This document shows, piece after piece, positions 16,521 through 24,172 of a stretch of DNA of 64,000 nt. Under the pieces are notes generated by a model. That model did not search any database. It was not told the DNA's origin and saw only the letters and a program-made list of their open reading frames with translations. A program made the position numbers and the translations under genes. Source of the stretch: Brevibacillus fortis. Lineage in GTDB: Bacteria; Bacillota; Bacilli; Brevibacillales; Brevibacillaceae. The stretch's first letter is position 1. Each line of letters begins with the position of its first letter. The stretch covers positions 124,001 to 188,000 of the forward strand of contig NZ_PXZM01000001.1 in NCBI RefSeq assembly GCF_003013395.1, read 5' to 3'.

Positions 16521-17762
16521 TTATTTTTTGAATTTGACCATGATTGGCTTGCCGTCTTCCAGGTTCATTTCCCCTTTATGACGGACATACACGACCTGGT
16601 TTCCTGGAAATGTCGGTGGATTTTCGGGATCAAAATCCCGCCATTTTTTTTGCTTGCCAACTGCGTACTCCATGTATCGCGTCGCGTTGACAAGCACATT
16701 ATTATCATCATCTGCCTGTACATCCGGCGGCAACTGCTCGATTTTTCCATTACGGATGCCGAGCTTCTTAATTACTTTGTCGTGTTGGTAGTCATACGCT
16801 TGGATGACGACATCATCACCGTACACTTGCAAGCGCAGCCCTTGCTTAAAATCCCCTCCATCCGGCGCGACTTTTTCGCCGCCGTCTGGACCGGCTGACA
16901 TCCATCCCGTTTCAATGCCGCCCGTGTTTACGACGGTAAAACCGCGTTTGTCTCCGCCTTTGACTTTCTTTTTGCCTGCCCAGTCCGGTAGGTTCAGATC
17001 CCAATGGGTATGACTCGTGAAGAAAACGACTTGCGGATAGTCTTTCAAGATGTTAAGGAGCTTGTCCACATTCAGGTAATCGTTCATGTATGGTTTTTGT
17101 CTGGAGCCTGAGACACTGTCCGGAAGCACATGGTGGGAGAATACAAAAATGGGTTTATTCTTGTCCTTCTTGCTGTAATGCTTCAGATTTTCTTTCAGCC
17201 AATCCAGTTGCTCGTTGCTCATGTATACTTCATCCCACAATTTAGGATCGTGGTATTTCATGTATTTTTCTGTGCCGAGGAAGAGAAAGGGATATCCCTT
17301 GATTTCCTTTTGGTGATAGACTTTGTCTTCTCCGCTGAATTGGTAGAAGCTATCGAACAACTCTTCTTCCGTTGTGCCGTTTGGCCATGTACTTTGTGCA
17401 AGCGTTTGGGGATTCTTCCACTTCGGCACATAAAACTCATGATTACCGATGCTGTACCAGACGTTGTCAGGGTAAGGATTTTTATCGAGCACATCTTGCA
17501 CGGCTTGATATTCAAAATCATAGCCGCGAGGAGTAATATCACCGTTAATAATCAGCGCTTCGGACTTTGGATTTTCCTCATTGATGTCTTGCAAAACGTG
17601 ATCAAAATCTCGGAGGTCTCCTTGGATGTCACTGATCACGTCAAATGTCATCGTCATCTTTTTCTTAGAAAATTTGTCATTTGCATGAGCGGAATCAACG
17701 ACTGGCAGGATTCCACTCAACAAGATGGCAGAAGCAGCTAAACTTGATACCATTTTTTTCAT
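16521..17762 (-). CDS. Secreted metallophosphoesterase (calcineurin-like)
   Basis: The 413-residue protein has a signal peptide (residues 1-27, cut after AHA) and a calcineurin-like fold: FDVISDIQGD near residue 40 (motif I), IINGDITP near residue 73, YSIGNHEFY near residue 105, FVFSHHVLP near residue 210 and FFTSHTHWDLN near residue 250. Motif I has Gln where many family members have His (D-x-H). The C-terminal ~120 residues look like a separate beta-rich domain (DVQADDDNNVLVNATRYM). The substrate is not known; candidates are phosphodiesters or teichoic-acid fragments. A candidate PhoP box upstream (17897-17924) suggests induction by phosphate starvation. Confidence 0.82.
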   Translation of the reverse strand: MKKMVSSLAASAILLSGILPVVDSAHANDKFSKKKMTMTFDVISDIQGDLRDFDHVLQDINEENPKSEALIINGDITPRGYDFEYQAVQDVLDKNPYPDNVWYSIGNHEFYVPKWKNPQTLAQSTWPNGTTEEELFDSFYQFSGEDKVYHQKEIKGYPFLFLGTEKYMKYHDPKLWDEVYMSNEQLDWLKENLKHYSKKDKNKPIFVFSHHVLPDSVSGSRQKPYMNDYLNVDKLLNILKDYPQVVFFTSHTHWDLNLPDWAGKKKVKGGDKRGFTVVNTGGIETGWMSAGPDGGEKVAPDGGDFKQGLRLQVYGDDVVIQAYDYQHDKVIKKLGIRNGKIEQLPPDVQADDDNNVLVNATRYMEYAVGKQKKWRDFDPENPPTFPGNQVVYVRHKGEMNLEDGKPIMVKFKK

Positions 17763-17881
17763 AACGGATCTCTCCTCATCTGTTTTTCGGTCACGACGCC
17801 CATCCGATTTACCAATATTATCCGAATATCATTCCGCCTTTCTGTTGTTTCCTGTTTGTTTTGTTGTTTTTTACACCATAA

Positions 17882-17924
17882 ATAGTAGATGTCCAACATA
17901 AAGAAAACGTTAAAACAACATTAA
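17882..17924 (-). promoter_or_regulatory. Candidate PhoP box with -10 element for the phosphoesterase
   Basis: On the minus strand three TTAACA-like hexamers are spaced by exactly five bases: TTAATG (17924-17919), TTAACG (17913-17908) and TTTATG (17902-17897). This 11-bp period is the layout of B. subtilis PhoP boxes. A -10-like TACTAT (17887-17882) follows nine bases later, so the repeats take the place of a -35 box, as in Pho promoters. The call is inference from spacing. Confidence 0.55.
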
Positions 17925-18028
17925 GATTGCTAGAATGGAGCAAAAAGGTACTTAATACCTGCCTGATTATAGAAAAAAAGGCACACCTAGACTTTGTTGA
18001 TCGTCTCAGGGAAATCCGTAAACAAAAG

Positions 18029-18058
18029 AAAAAAATCCACCCGGTTCGAGTGGACTTT
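18029..18058 (-). terminator. Intrinsic terminator of the SufR-like regulator gene
   Basis: On the minus strand aagtccac (18057-18050) pairs with gtggatt (18040-18034) with one G-U, followed by six T. Confidence 0.7.
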
Positions 18059-18071
18059 CGTACTAGCTATT

Positions 18072-18701
18072 TTATTTCGCTTCCTTGATTTGAAACACGC
18101 ATTTGTCTCCGCCTTTTGCCATGCACGTGGTTTGCTCGACATTGGCTTTCAAGACCCGACGGAACAAGGAGAGCTCACAGCTACACGCTTGGTTGAATTC
18201 ACGGGCTACTTGCGAGATTGGGCAATTGAACTCCTGAATCCGATAGCCGTCTCCATTTTCGTCCTTTTCCCATTCCACCATGTAGCCTTTATCGTTTTGC
18301 AGCTCGGCTAGCTTGGCTACACGATCCTCCAAGTCGCCTTGCATGTGGGAGCGATAAGTCTCTTCTAAGCGATTCTCGCGGCGCCTAAAGAGCATCTCAA
18401 TTTTAGACAAACCGTCGATTTCCTTTATGTCTTGTAAAAAATCTAATGTCAAATGAGAATAATTGCGCGGGAACAGTTCATCTGCTTCCTGCGACAATGA
18501 ATAAACATTCGTTGGGCGTCCCATCGCTTGGCGAACAAGCGTAGACTTGATCAAATTATCTCTCTCCAGGGTGTTCAAATGACGTCGTACCGCCATTTCA
18601 GTAATCCCTAGCTCGACGGCCATGTCGCTGACAGGGAGTGAACCTTTGACCTTGAGCATGTGCAGGATTTGATCACGAGTGGACGTTCCTTCGTTTGTCA
18701 T
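18072..18701 (-). CDS. SufR-like winged-helix regulator with C-terminal cysteine cluster
   Basis: The protein is 209 residues from the ATG at 18701; the GTG three codons upstream lies too close to AAAGGA. Residues ~8-70 are a DeoR/ArsR-type winged helix (ILHMLKVKGSLPVSDMAVELGITEMAVRRHLNTLE). The C-terminal half holds five cysteines, C160, C173, C175, C193 and C201. C160 and C173 show the CX12C spacing of the Fe-S regulator SufR, and the end reads CMAKGGDKCVF. It may sense iron-sulfur status or redox state. Targets are unknown, and no operator was seen. It faces yutE on the same strand, about 110 bases downstream of it. The SufR relation is inference from Cys spacing. Confidence 0.72.
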   Translation of the reverse strand: MTNEGTSTRDQILHMLKVKGSLPVSDMAVELGITEMAVRRHLNTLERDNLIKSTLVRQAMGRPTNVYSLSQEADELFPRNYSHLTLDFLQDIKEIDGLSKIEMLFRRRENRLEETYRSHMQGDLEDRVAKLAELQNDKGYMVEWEKDENGDGYRIQEFNCPISQVAREFNQACSCELSLFRRVLKANVEQTTCMAKGGDKCVFQIKEAK

Positions 18702-18811
18702 ACGTATCACCGTCCTTTCTCCCTATTGTAGTGGATGTAGACGTTTTAGTAAACAAACGAAAGTCTTTTGTATAAAATATCCGCTACATGGTAATGGAAT
18801 GAAACCACTTT

Positions 18812-19246
18812 TTAAAACAGTTCTTTTTTCAAGAAGGCTCTCACCTGTGGTTCAAACTGACGAATGGTACCGGCAGCTTCCTCTACCAGGCTGTACATTT
18901 CATTGACCGGTACACTTGTATAATCGTTGACCAGATGCTTGCGGAAATCGGTCACACGTGTCAGGATCAAAGCCTGTTCATCCGTGATGACTTGCTCATC
19001 TCGCAAAATTTCCACGATGTCGCTGTAGCTTCCTGGATCTCGCATAATGAATCCATCGATCAGCGCGTTTCCGACATCCACTATTCCTTCGATAGACAAG
19101 TGCAGGGCTCGCTCCATCGCTGCAACAGCTACTTCATCCGCCAAAACCGCTTTGGCTCCTCGTTCGCTGAGCTTGTCCAACAGATCAAGCATACGAGACA
19201 TATGTTCCAATACTTGGTCGATTCGTTTTGTATTCACGTCGTACAT
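18812..19246 (-). CDS. yutE: YutE, HepT-like (DUF86) protein lacking the usual catalytic His
   Basis: The protein has 144 residues from the ATG at 19246, after AAGGAG. It is a helical-bundle DUF86 protein of the HepT family: HLSIEGIVDVGNALIDGF, then DPGSYSDIVEILRDEQVI, then VTDFRKHLVNDYTSVP. HepT toxins use an RX4HXY motif for RNase activity; here the motif region is R-K-H-L-V-N-D-Y, so the catalytic His is Asn while Arg and Tyr are kept. No MntA-type nucleotidyltransferase antitoxin gene lies beside it. It is probably not an active toxin. B. subtilis has a stand-alone yutE in the same neighbourhood. It follows a 35-codon membrane-protein ORF by ten bases. Confidence 0.8.
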   Translation of the reverse strand: MYDVNTKRIDQVLEHMSRMLDLLDKLSERGAKAVLADEVAVAAMERALHLSIEGIVDVGNALIDGFIMRDPGSYSDIVEILRDEQVITDEQALILTRVTDFRKHLVNDYTSVPVNEMYSLVEEAAGTIRQFEPQVRAFLKKELF

Positions 19247-19256
19247 ATATTTCTCC

Positions 19257-19364
19257 TTACTTTCGCTTTTTTGCTTTGCGTTTTGAGTAATAAACGGTAA
19301 ACACAAATGTTAGCACCAGGACGAGAAGCACCAATTCCCCTTCCTGCAAATAGGAATTGCTCAC
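19257..19364 (-). CDS. Small single-span membrane protein, 35 residues, upstream of yutE
   Basis: A GTG at 19364, five bases after AGAGGTGA, opens a 35-codon ORF ending in TAA at 19257. Its product has a short polar start (SNSYLQEGE), one membrane helix (LVLLVLVLTFVFTVYY) and a strongly basic tail (SKRKAKKRK), the layout of an N-out C-in small membrane protein. Its stop codon merges with the AAGGAG of yutE ten bases before that gene's ATG, so the two are co-transcribed and probably translationally coupled. No family was recognised. The ribosome site, hydrophobic helix and coupling are the grounds for calling it. Confidence 0.65.
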   Translation of the reverse strand: MSNSYLQEGELVLLVLVLTFVFTVYYSKRKAKKRK

Positions 19365-19434
19365 CGGTTTCACCTCTTTTCATCCCTCAGTATACCAAAT
19401 TTGTACGACCTGTCACGAATCGAGTATGACTTTG

Positions 19435-19443
19435 TGATACAAT
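19435..19443 (+). promoter_or_regulatory. Extended -10 promoter of glpX
   Basis: TGA-TACAAT (TGn plus -10, 19435-19443) lies 45 bases upstream of the glpX start. No good -35 box is seen, as is usual for extended -10 promoters. Confidence 0.45.
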
Positions 19444-19488
19444 GATGGGGTGAATTTTTGCCGGCAAGCATAAGGGGAGGAACATACT

Positions 19489-20463
19489 GTGGAACGCGAA
19501 TTGGCTCTGGAAATTGTGCGGGTAACGGAAATGGCTGCACTCGCCTCTTCTCACTGGATGGGACGTGGGAAAAAGAATGAAGCAGATGGAGCAGCGACCA
19601 GCGCCATGCGCGCCATGTTTGACACGATCAACATGAGGGGTACGGTCGTCATTGGCGAAGGTGAGCTGGATGAGGCCCCCATGCTCTATATCGGTGAAAA
19701 GCTCGGTAACCCGGAAGCAGGCGGACCTGAGGTAGATGTAGCGGTTGATCCGCTAGAAGGAACGACGATTGTCGCCAAGGGTCACAACAATGCCATGTCT
19801 GTTATCGCCGTTGGCGACCGTGGAACACTGTTGCATGCACCAGACATGTACATGATGAAAATGGCCGTCGGCAAACGTGCTGCCGGACAAATCAACCTTT
19901 ACGATCCCGTGGATAAAATGATAGAGGTTGTAGCAAAAGCAAACAACAAGCGCGTACAAGATGTGACTGTCATTATTCAGGAACGCGACCGTCACCAGGC
20001 GATTATTGACGCCGTTCGTGAAAAGGGTGCAAGAGTGAAGCTTTTTGGAGATGGCGATGTGGGTGCTGCGATTGCTGCTTGTCTTCCGCAAACAGGGATT
20101 GACCTATTCTTGGGTATCGGTGGTGCTCCAGAGGGCGTGATCAGTGCCGCGGCGATCAAGTGTCTGGGTGGCGACATGCAAGCCCAGCTGAAGCCGCAAA
20201 ACGACATCGAGCGCGAGCGCTGCATCAAGATGGGTCTCGACAATCCAGAGCAGCTCTTGACGCTGAACGATCTGGTCAAAGGGGACGACGCCATTTTTGC
20301 GGCAACAGGCGTCTCGGACGGAGAGCTGTTGCAAGGTGTGCGCTACCTCGGTGATGATATGGTGGAAACTCATTCGATCGTCATGCGTGCCAAAACCAAA
20401 ACCATTCGCTTTGTCCGCGCTGTACACAATACCGAACACAAACCAAATCTTTTATGGAAGTAG
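19489..20463 (+). CDS. glpX: Class II fructose-1,6-bisphosphatase GlpX
   Basis: The 324-residue protein is a GlpX-type class II fructose-1,6-bisphosphatase, acting in gluconeogenesis. It belongs to the lithium-sensitive phosphatase superfamily: [12 protein letters not shown] holds the metal-binding Glu residues (residues ~55-65), VDPLEGTT holds the DPxxGT motif near residue 85, and [10 protein letters not shown] and IGGAPEGV follow. The start is GTG at 19489, after AGGGGAGG. It is followed within 13 bases by a DUF3055 gene and then a terminator. The protein should be cytoplasmic and metal-dependent. In B. subtilis glpX lies elsewhere, so this position differs. Confidence 0.93.
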   Translation: MERELALEIVRVTEMAALASSHWMGRGKKNEADGAATSAMRAMFDTINMRGTVVIGEGELDEAPMLYIGEKLGNPEAGGPEVDVAVDPLEGTTIVAKGHNNAMSVIAVGDRGTLLHAPDMYMMKMAVGKRAAGQINLYDPVDKMIEVVAKANNKRVQDVTVIIQERDRHQAIIDAVREKGARVKLFGDGDVGAAIAACLPQTGIDLFLGIGGAPEGVISAAAIKCLGGDMQAQLKPQNDIERERCIKMGLDNPEQLLTLNDLVKGDDAIFAATGVSDGELLQGVRYLGDDMVETHSIVMRAKTKTIRFVRAVHNTEHKPNLLWK

Positions 20464-20475
20464 AGGGAGACCTAT

Positions 20476-20745
20476 ATGGCAAATGAATTGTTCTACTTGT
20501 ACGACGATGCTGAGGATACTCGTACACGCTTTGTCAGCTTTACGGGAGAAGCTACGCGTTTTGACCTCGCGATTACAACGTCCAACCGATTTTATGGGAA
20601 AGCGATTGTCATCAACATTCAAAATGGACGTTCCGCTATTATTGGACATGATGATCTGGAAGAAGAAGGCTATCTGGAATTTGCGTTCAACTTGAACGAG
20701 CGTGAAGCAGAAGAATTGAAAGCATTTTTGGAAACAGCCATTTAA
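20476..20745 (+). CDS. DUF3055 family protein
   Basis: The 89-residue protein matches the DUF3055 family of Bacillota: FYLYDDAEDTRTRFVSF at the start, RFDLAITTSNRFYGKAIVINIQ in the middle and an acidic helix EREAEELKAFLETAI at the end. It is small, soluble and without any catalytic motif. The ATG at 20476 lies seven bases after AGGGAGA, and the gap to glpX is 12 bases, so the two are one operon. In several Bacillota DUF3055 sits with central metabolism or sporulation genes; the role is unknown. Confidence 0.82.
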   Translation: MANELFYLYDDAEDTRTRFVSFTGEATRFDLAITTSNRFYGKAIVINIQNGRSAIIGHDDLEEEGYLEFAFNLNEREAEELKAFLETAI

Positions 20746-20751
20746 TTCACC

Positions 20752-20783
20752 AAAGGAAGAGCGATTGCAGCTCTTCCTTTTTC
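20752..20783 (+). terminator. Intrinsic terminator of glpX-DUF3055
   Basis: aaaggaagagc (20752-20762) pairs with gctcttccttt (20770-20780), followed by TTTTTC. Confidence 0.88.
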
Positions 20784-20929
20784 TGTGAAAAAGGTCCCCT
20801 CTCATGGGAGAGCGAATATTTGTAACCCCGCCCATTTCCTGCCGGACAATGCTCCTTACAGGCGAATGCCTCGTATACTGCTACTGCACAGATGCACAGA
20901 CAGATAACGAGAGGAGTGCCATTCGCACA

Positions 20930-21346
20930 ATGCAACCTAATCCATATGACCAAAACCAATACGATGAAACTCAATATGATTCAAACGAATACGATCAAAA
21001 CCAATTTGTCCCTGCACAATATGACCAGCCACCTTATTACCCAGGAGACCAGGATTATCAATACATTCCTGAAGATCAGGCTCATCCAGTCTTTTTCCGA
21101 AGAAGACAAGGTCCTGAAGTGGTTGTCGTCCCACAGCCATATCCTTGGTGGGGATGCAATACATGCTGGCCTGGTTACTGGCCCACATGGGGAGGCTGGC
21201 CTGGTGGATGGGGTTCCGCCCCCGGTGGCTGGGGTTCCGCCCCCGGTGGCTGGGGTGGAGCCCCCGGTGGCTGGGGTGGAACGCCCGGTGGTTGGGGTGG
21301 TTCACCCGGTGGTTGGGGTGGTTCACCCGGTGGTTGGGGCGGTTAA
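20930..21346 (+). CDS. Tyr/Gln-rich protein with C-terminal GGW-rich tandem repeats
   Basis: The protein has 138 residues from the ATG at 20930. The first half is a low-complexity YDQNQYDETQYDSNEYDQNQF region with PYYPGDQDYQ. The middle is FFRRRQGPEVVVVPQPYPWWGCNTCWPGYW with two cysteines. The last ~47 residues are 7-residue repeats of the form G-G-W-G-(S/G)-x-P. Such Tyr- and Gly/Trp-rich chains occur in spore coat or exosporium-type structural proteins. The AGGAG lies 13 bases before the ATG, rather far; an in-frame ATT nearer to it is an unlikely start. A longer upstream frame has no site. The function is unknown; a structural coat role is inference. Confidence 0.65.
   Translation: MQPNPYDQNQYDETQYDSNEYDQNQFVPAQYDQPPYYPGDQDYQYIPEDQAHPVFFRRRQGPEVVVVPQPYPWWGCNTCWPGYWPTWGGWPGGWGSAPGGWGSAPGGWGGAPGGWGGTPGGWGGSPGGWGGSPGGWGG
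21203..21343 (+). repeat. Six and two-thirds copies of a 21-bp coding repeat
   Basis: The unit ggtggctggggttccgccccc and close variants repeat with a 21-bp period from 21203 to 21343, coding for seven-residue GGW-type units. The 5' copies have ttccgcc and the 3' copies ttcaccc, so copies diverge in order along the array. Confidence 0.9.
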
Positions 21347-21360
21347 TAGATTGAAAAACG

Positions 21361-21391
21361 AAAAGAGCCCTGACATATAGGGCTCTTTTTC
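21361..21391. terminator. Bidirectional terminator between the GGW-repeat gene and yutD
   Basis: aaaagagccct (21361-21371) pairs with agggctctttt (21379-21389), with T-runs on both strands. Confidence 0.88.
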
Positions 21392-21417
21392 TATGCTTCT
21401 TTTATTCTGTTTCGTTT

Positions 21418-22047
21418 TTAGGAATCACGCTTCGGCTGATTTGGCCCTGTTGGGACTTTATCGCGTTCACGATTGGGTCTCAATTGATTGGGACGGCGCT
21501 CACGTGAGCCGGAATCTTTGCCATTTTTATCGGGTCGATCCTTTTGAAACTTTGGTTTCTCACCGCGATCGTTTCTCCCTGCCCCATTGCGATCAGCGGC
21601 AGCATTGTTTTGGCGATCCTGTTTATTTTGACGAGGGTGGTAGCGTCTGCGTTCTTTTCGTTCGACATAGGGTGAAGAGCCACCCTCTTCACGGGGAATG
21701 TCCTGACGGATATCAATGATGACATCAAAGGCAGCTTCGTCTTGCCCGCTTTGGTCGTCACTGTTGCCGACATTTGCTTTTACCTTGCGCAAAACGAAGT
21801 ACGGACAACCAAAATTGCAGAACTCATGCAGGTACTCATCCAAAGCGGCGATCCGCTGCTCGAACGGTACTTTGCGATTAGCGTCAGTATAAAACCCACG
21901 AAGACGAAGCTGACCATAGCCCCAGTCCCCTACAATATAATCGTACTTGTCGAGGATGTCGCTATAGCGCTCCTTGAACGCTTCAAGGTTCCAGCCGTCT
22001 CGATTTACTTCCATGACTTCATAAGTACCGGCTTGCGTGCGAATCAA
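21418..22047 (-). CDS. yutD: YutD family protein (DUF1027) with long basic tail
   Basis: The protein has 209 residues from a TTG at 22047, seven bases after GGAGG; nearby ATG codons upstream lack a site. Residues ~15-105 match DUF1027/YutD: NRDGWNLEAFKERYSDILDKYDYIVGDWGYGQLRL followed by YLHEFCNFGCPYFVLRK, with two cysteines. The last ~80 residues form a disordered Arg/Asn/Lys/Asp-rich tail (KNKQDRQNN, RDDRGEKPKF, RERRPNQLRPN), far longer than the tail expected from the family, which may bind RNA. No function is established. The gene is divergent from yutC, with about 120 bases between starts. Confidence 0.8.
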   Translation of the reverse strand: MIRTQAGTYEVMEVNRDGWNLEAFKERYSDILDKYDYIVGDWGYGQLRLRGFYTDANRKVPFEQRIAALDEYLHEFCNFGCPYFVLRKVKANVGNSDDQSGQDEAAFDVIIDIRQDIPREEGGSSPYVERKERRRYHPRQNKQDRQNNAAADRNGAGRNDRGEKPKFQKDRPDKNGKDSGSRERRPNQLRPNRERDKVPTGPNQPKRDS

Positions 22048-22171
22048 ACTCGCTTCCTCCTTACGCATGTATACTATGTCCATCTTATCATATTTCACGC
22101 AACATGAGCTAAAATTCCCACGATAACTGCCATGTGCCTTTGGACATTCTATCGTGTAGGGGGTGTTACCA

Positions 22172-23098
22172 TTGAAAAAGACATGGTTGTATCCTGCAAT
22201 TGCAGGTATTGTGCTCTTGGCTTCTGGTTGTAACAACAATGCTGCGCCTAATTACACACATCCGAACAGGACAATGTCGAATCAAGCCGCGCCGTACACC
22301 AGAAACTTTGATGGAATGCACGTCCGTAACTACGATGGCATGGGCTTGAATAACTTTGACTGGTTCAATGCCGACAACAATAATGGCGTACGTTCCAACA
22401 ATTTTGACGGTCGTCACGTCCGCAATGGAATGGGACTCAACAACGACGGAATAAACAATGGCATGTTCCCGAATGGTACTCCACGGGCAAATGTGAACAA
22501 CTACAACGCCTACACGAGCGGCATGAGACCGTACAATGCCTTTACGGATCAAAAAGCTGGTATGGGGACAGCAGGTGTTTACAATACACCAACTGGAAGA
22601 CACCATTCCATTTATCAGCAGCAAGCTTGGAACCGCGGTGGAGCTGGAATCATGCAAACCGGAATGCCTCGAATGGGCTATGCGCAGACTGACCGTCAGC
22701 ATATGAAAACTGCCAATGCAACAAACGTCTATGTAGATCGCGATGCGTTGGCAAAAGCTGTAGGGAATGTCACTGCCAGTTGCCCTGGCGTCCAGCGCTC
22801 AACCGTCTTGGTAACGGATAAAGAAGTTTTTGTGGGTCTGCACACACAAGGAGCAGATGGGCACACAGCGAAAAAACAGGCAAGAATGAACGCCGAATCG
22901 GTTTCACCACGCTACTATAGAGTGTATGTAACCGATAACCCAAATGATATCCAGGAAATCGCTCGTGTAGCAAGTCGCTCCAGCAACGTGAGTACAGCGC
23001 GTACAGAAGATGCGAAAAGCATTGATACGCTCGTCAAGCGTATGGGGGGAACATCCCATAACGTGAAGGCTACTCACAAAGGTACAACCAGTCGCTAA
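22172..23098 (+). CDS. yutC: YutC, YhcN/YlaJ-type sporulation lipoprotein
   Basis: The protein has 308 residues from a TTG at 22172, six bases after AGGGGGTG; the GTG three codons upstream abuts the site. A lipobox (LLASGC, Cys near residue 20) shows a lipoprotein. The N-terminal ~150 residues are Asn/Gly/Met-rich with NFDGMHVRNYDGMGL and NNFDGRHVRN repeats. The C-terminal half (DRDALAKAVGNVTASCPGVQRSTVLVTDKEVFVGLHT, then VTDNPNDIQEIARVA) matches the YhcN/YlaJ family of spore-associated lipoproteins, located on spore membranes. B. subtilis yutC is in the same neighbourhood, next to lipA (yutB). Confidence 0.8.
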   Translation: MKKTWLYPAIAGIVLLASGCNNNAAPNYTHPNRTMSNQAAPYTRNFDGMHVRNYDGMGLNNFDWFNADNNNGVRSNNFDGRHVRNGMGLNNDGINNGMFPNGTPRANVNNYNAYTSGMRPYNAFTDQKAGMGTAGVYNTPTGRHHSIYQQQAWNRGGAGIMQTGMPRMGYAQTDRQHMKTANATNVYVDRDALAKAVGNVTASCPGVQRSTVLVTDKEVFVGLHTQGADGHTAKKQARMNAESVSPRYYRVYVTDNPNDIQEIARVASRSSNVSTARTEDAKSIDTLVKRMGGTSHNVKATHKGTTSR

Positions 23099-23118
23099 AG
23101 TCCTCTCCCCCATATAAT

Positions 23119-23163
23119 GAAAAACCCCCTCTTTTCCGCTCATGCAGGGCGGGTGAGGGGGGG
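23119..23163. terminator. Terminator between yutC and lipA
   Basis: ccccctc (23125-23131) pairs with gaggggg (23155-23161). T-rich sequence follows on both strands, with TTTTT on the minus strand. Confidence 0.75.
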
Positions 23164-23168
23164 ATTTA

Positions 23169-24071
23169 TTATTGCGCTTTCGGCATGGATTCTTTCGCAA
23201 TCGTTTCCTTTGCGGCACTCGCCTGCTCGTGAGCGTGATACGAGCTGCGTACCAACGGACCTGACTCCACGTGACTAAAGCCACGCTTCATGCCTTCTTC
23301 CTTCAAGCGAGCGAATTCATCTGGATGGTAAAACTTTTCTACCTTCAAATGCTTCTTGGTCGGTTGCAAATACTGACCAATCGTCATGATATTGACGTCG
23401 ACAGAACGCAGGTCATCCATCGTTTCGATGATTTCCTCCATCGTCTCGCCTACACCAATCATCAGACTGGACTTCGTCGGAATGTTCGGCTGGAATTCTT
23501 TTGCCTTTTTCAACAGTTCCAGCGTCCGATCGTACTTAGCTCTTGCCCGTACGCGATCTGACATCCGGCGAACTGCCTCAATGTTGTGGTTCAGTACGTC
23601 AGGCTTTGCGTCCATGACCACTTTTAAGGCATCCCAGTTCCCCATAAAATCAGGAATCAATACTTCGACCGAGGCAAACGGCAGTCGACGACGGATCGCA
23701 CGAATCGTATCGGCAAAAATCTGTGCGCCTCCATCTGCCAAATCATCACGAGCAACGGAAGTAACAACCACGTGCTTCAATCGCATTTGTTCGGCTGCTT
23801 CTGCTACGCGTTCTGGTTCAGCCGTATCCAGCTCCGTCGGCAGTCCGGTTTTTACTGCACAAAACCGACAGGCTCGGGTACATATATCGCCCAAAATCAT
23901 GAAAGTTGCTGTACCGCTTGCCCAGCATTCATGAATGTTGGGGCATTTCGCTTCTTCACAAACGGTATGTAGCGTCTTCGTGCGCATGGTTTGCTTAAGC
24001 TCTTTAAAGCTGGCTAGTTCTGATCCTGAAACAAGGTTGATCTTGAGCCACTCCGGCTTGCGTTGCGTCAT
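23169..24071 (-). CDS. lipA: Lipoyl synthase LipA
   Basis: The protein has 300 residues from the ATG at 24071, eight bases after GAGGAG. It carries both LipA cluster motifs: the auxiliary [12 protein letters not shown] (CX4CX5C, residues ~38-49) and the radical-SAM CTRACRFC (CX3CX2C, residues ~64-71), then a [11 protein letters not shown] stretch and a [11 protein letters not shown] barrel strand. It inserts sulfur at C6 and C8 of octanoyl groups on lipoyl domains, using the auxiliary cluster as sulfur donor. A.k.a. YutB in B. subtilis. The clusters would be supplied by carriers such as ErpA and Nfu, also in this window. It is monocistronic. Confidence 0.95.
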   Translation of the reverse strand: MTQRKPEWLKINLVSGSELASFKELKQTMRTKTLHTVCEEAKCPNIHECWASGTATFMILGDICTRACRFCAVKTGLPTELDTAEPERVAEAAEQMRLKHVVVTSVARDDLADGGAQIFADTIRAIRRRLPFASVEVLIPDFMGNWDALKVVMDAKPDVLNHNIEAVRRMSDRVRARAKYDRTLELLKKAKEFQPNIPTKSSLMIGVGETMEEIIETMDDLRSVDVNIMTIGQYLQPTKKHLKVEKFYHPDEFARLKEEGMKRGFSHVESGPLVRSSYHAHEQASAAKETIAKESMPKAQ

Positions 24072-24172
24072 AGGGCTCACTCCTCATGTGACATCATGGT
24101 ACAAGACAATAACAATCTCCATTATAGAGGTTGGATTTCGGAGGGGCAACCTCTTTCCTGCCCCGGAAACAA

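Larger units (their letters stand above)
17763..18071. other. Intergenic region upstream of the phosphoesterase gene
   Basis: About 309 bases without a gene. It holds the candidate PhoP-box promoter, an untranslated leader of about 110 bases and the terminator of the SufR-like gene (18029-18058). Confidence 0.6.

Noticed and set aside
18812-19364. Toxin-antitoxin pair (HepT-like yutE plus small ORF)
   Set aside because: The catalytic His is absent, and the small ORF is a membrane peptide, not a nucleotidyltransferase antitoxin.
21203-21343. CRISPR-like tandem repeats
   Set aside because: The 21-bp units are contiguous without spacers and encode a GGW-repeat protein in frame.
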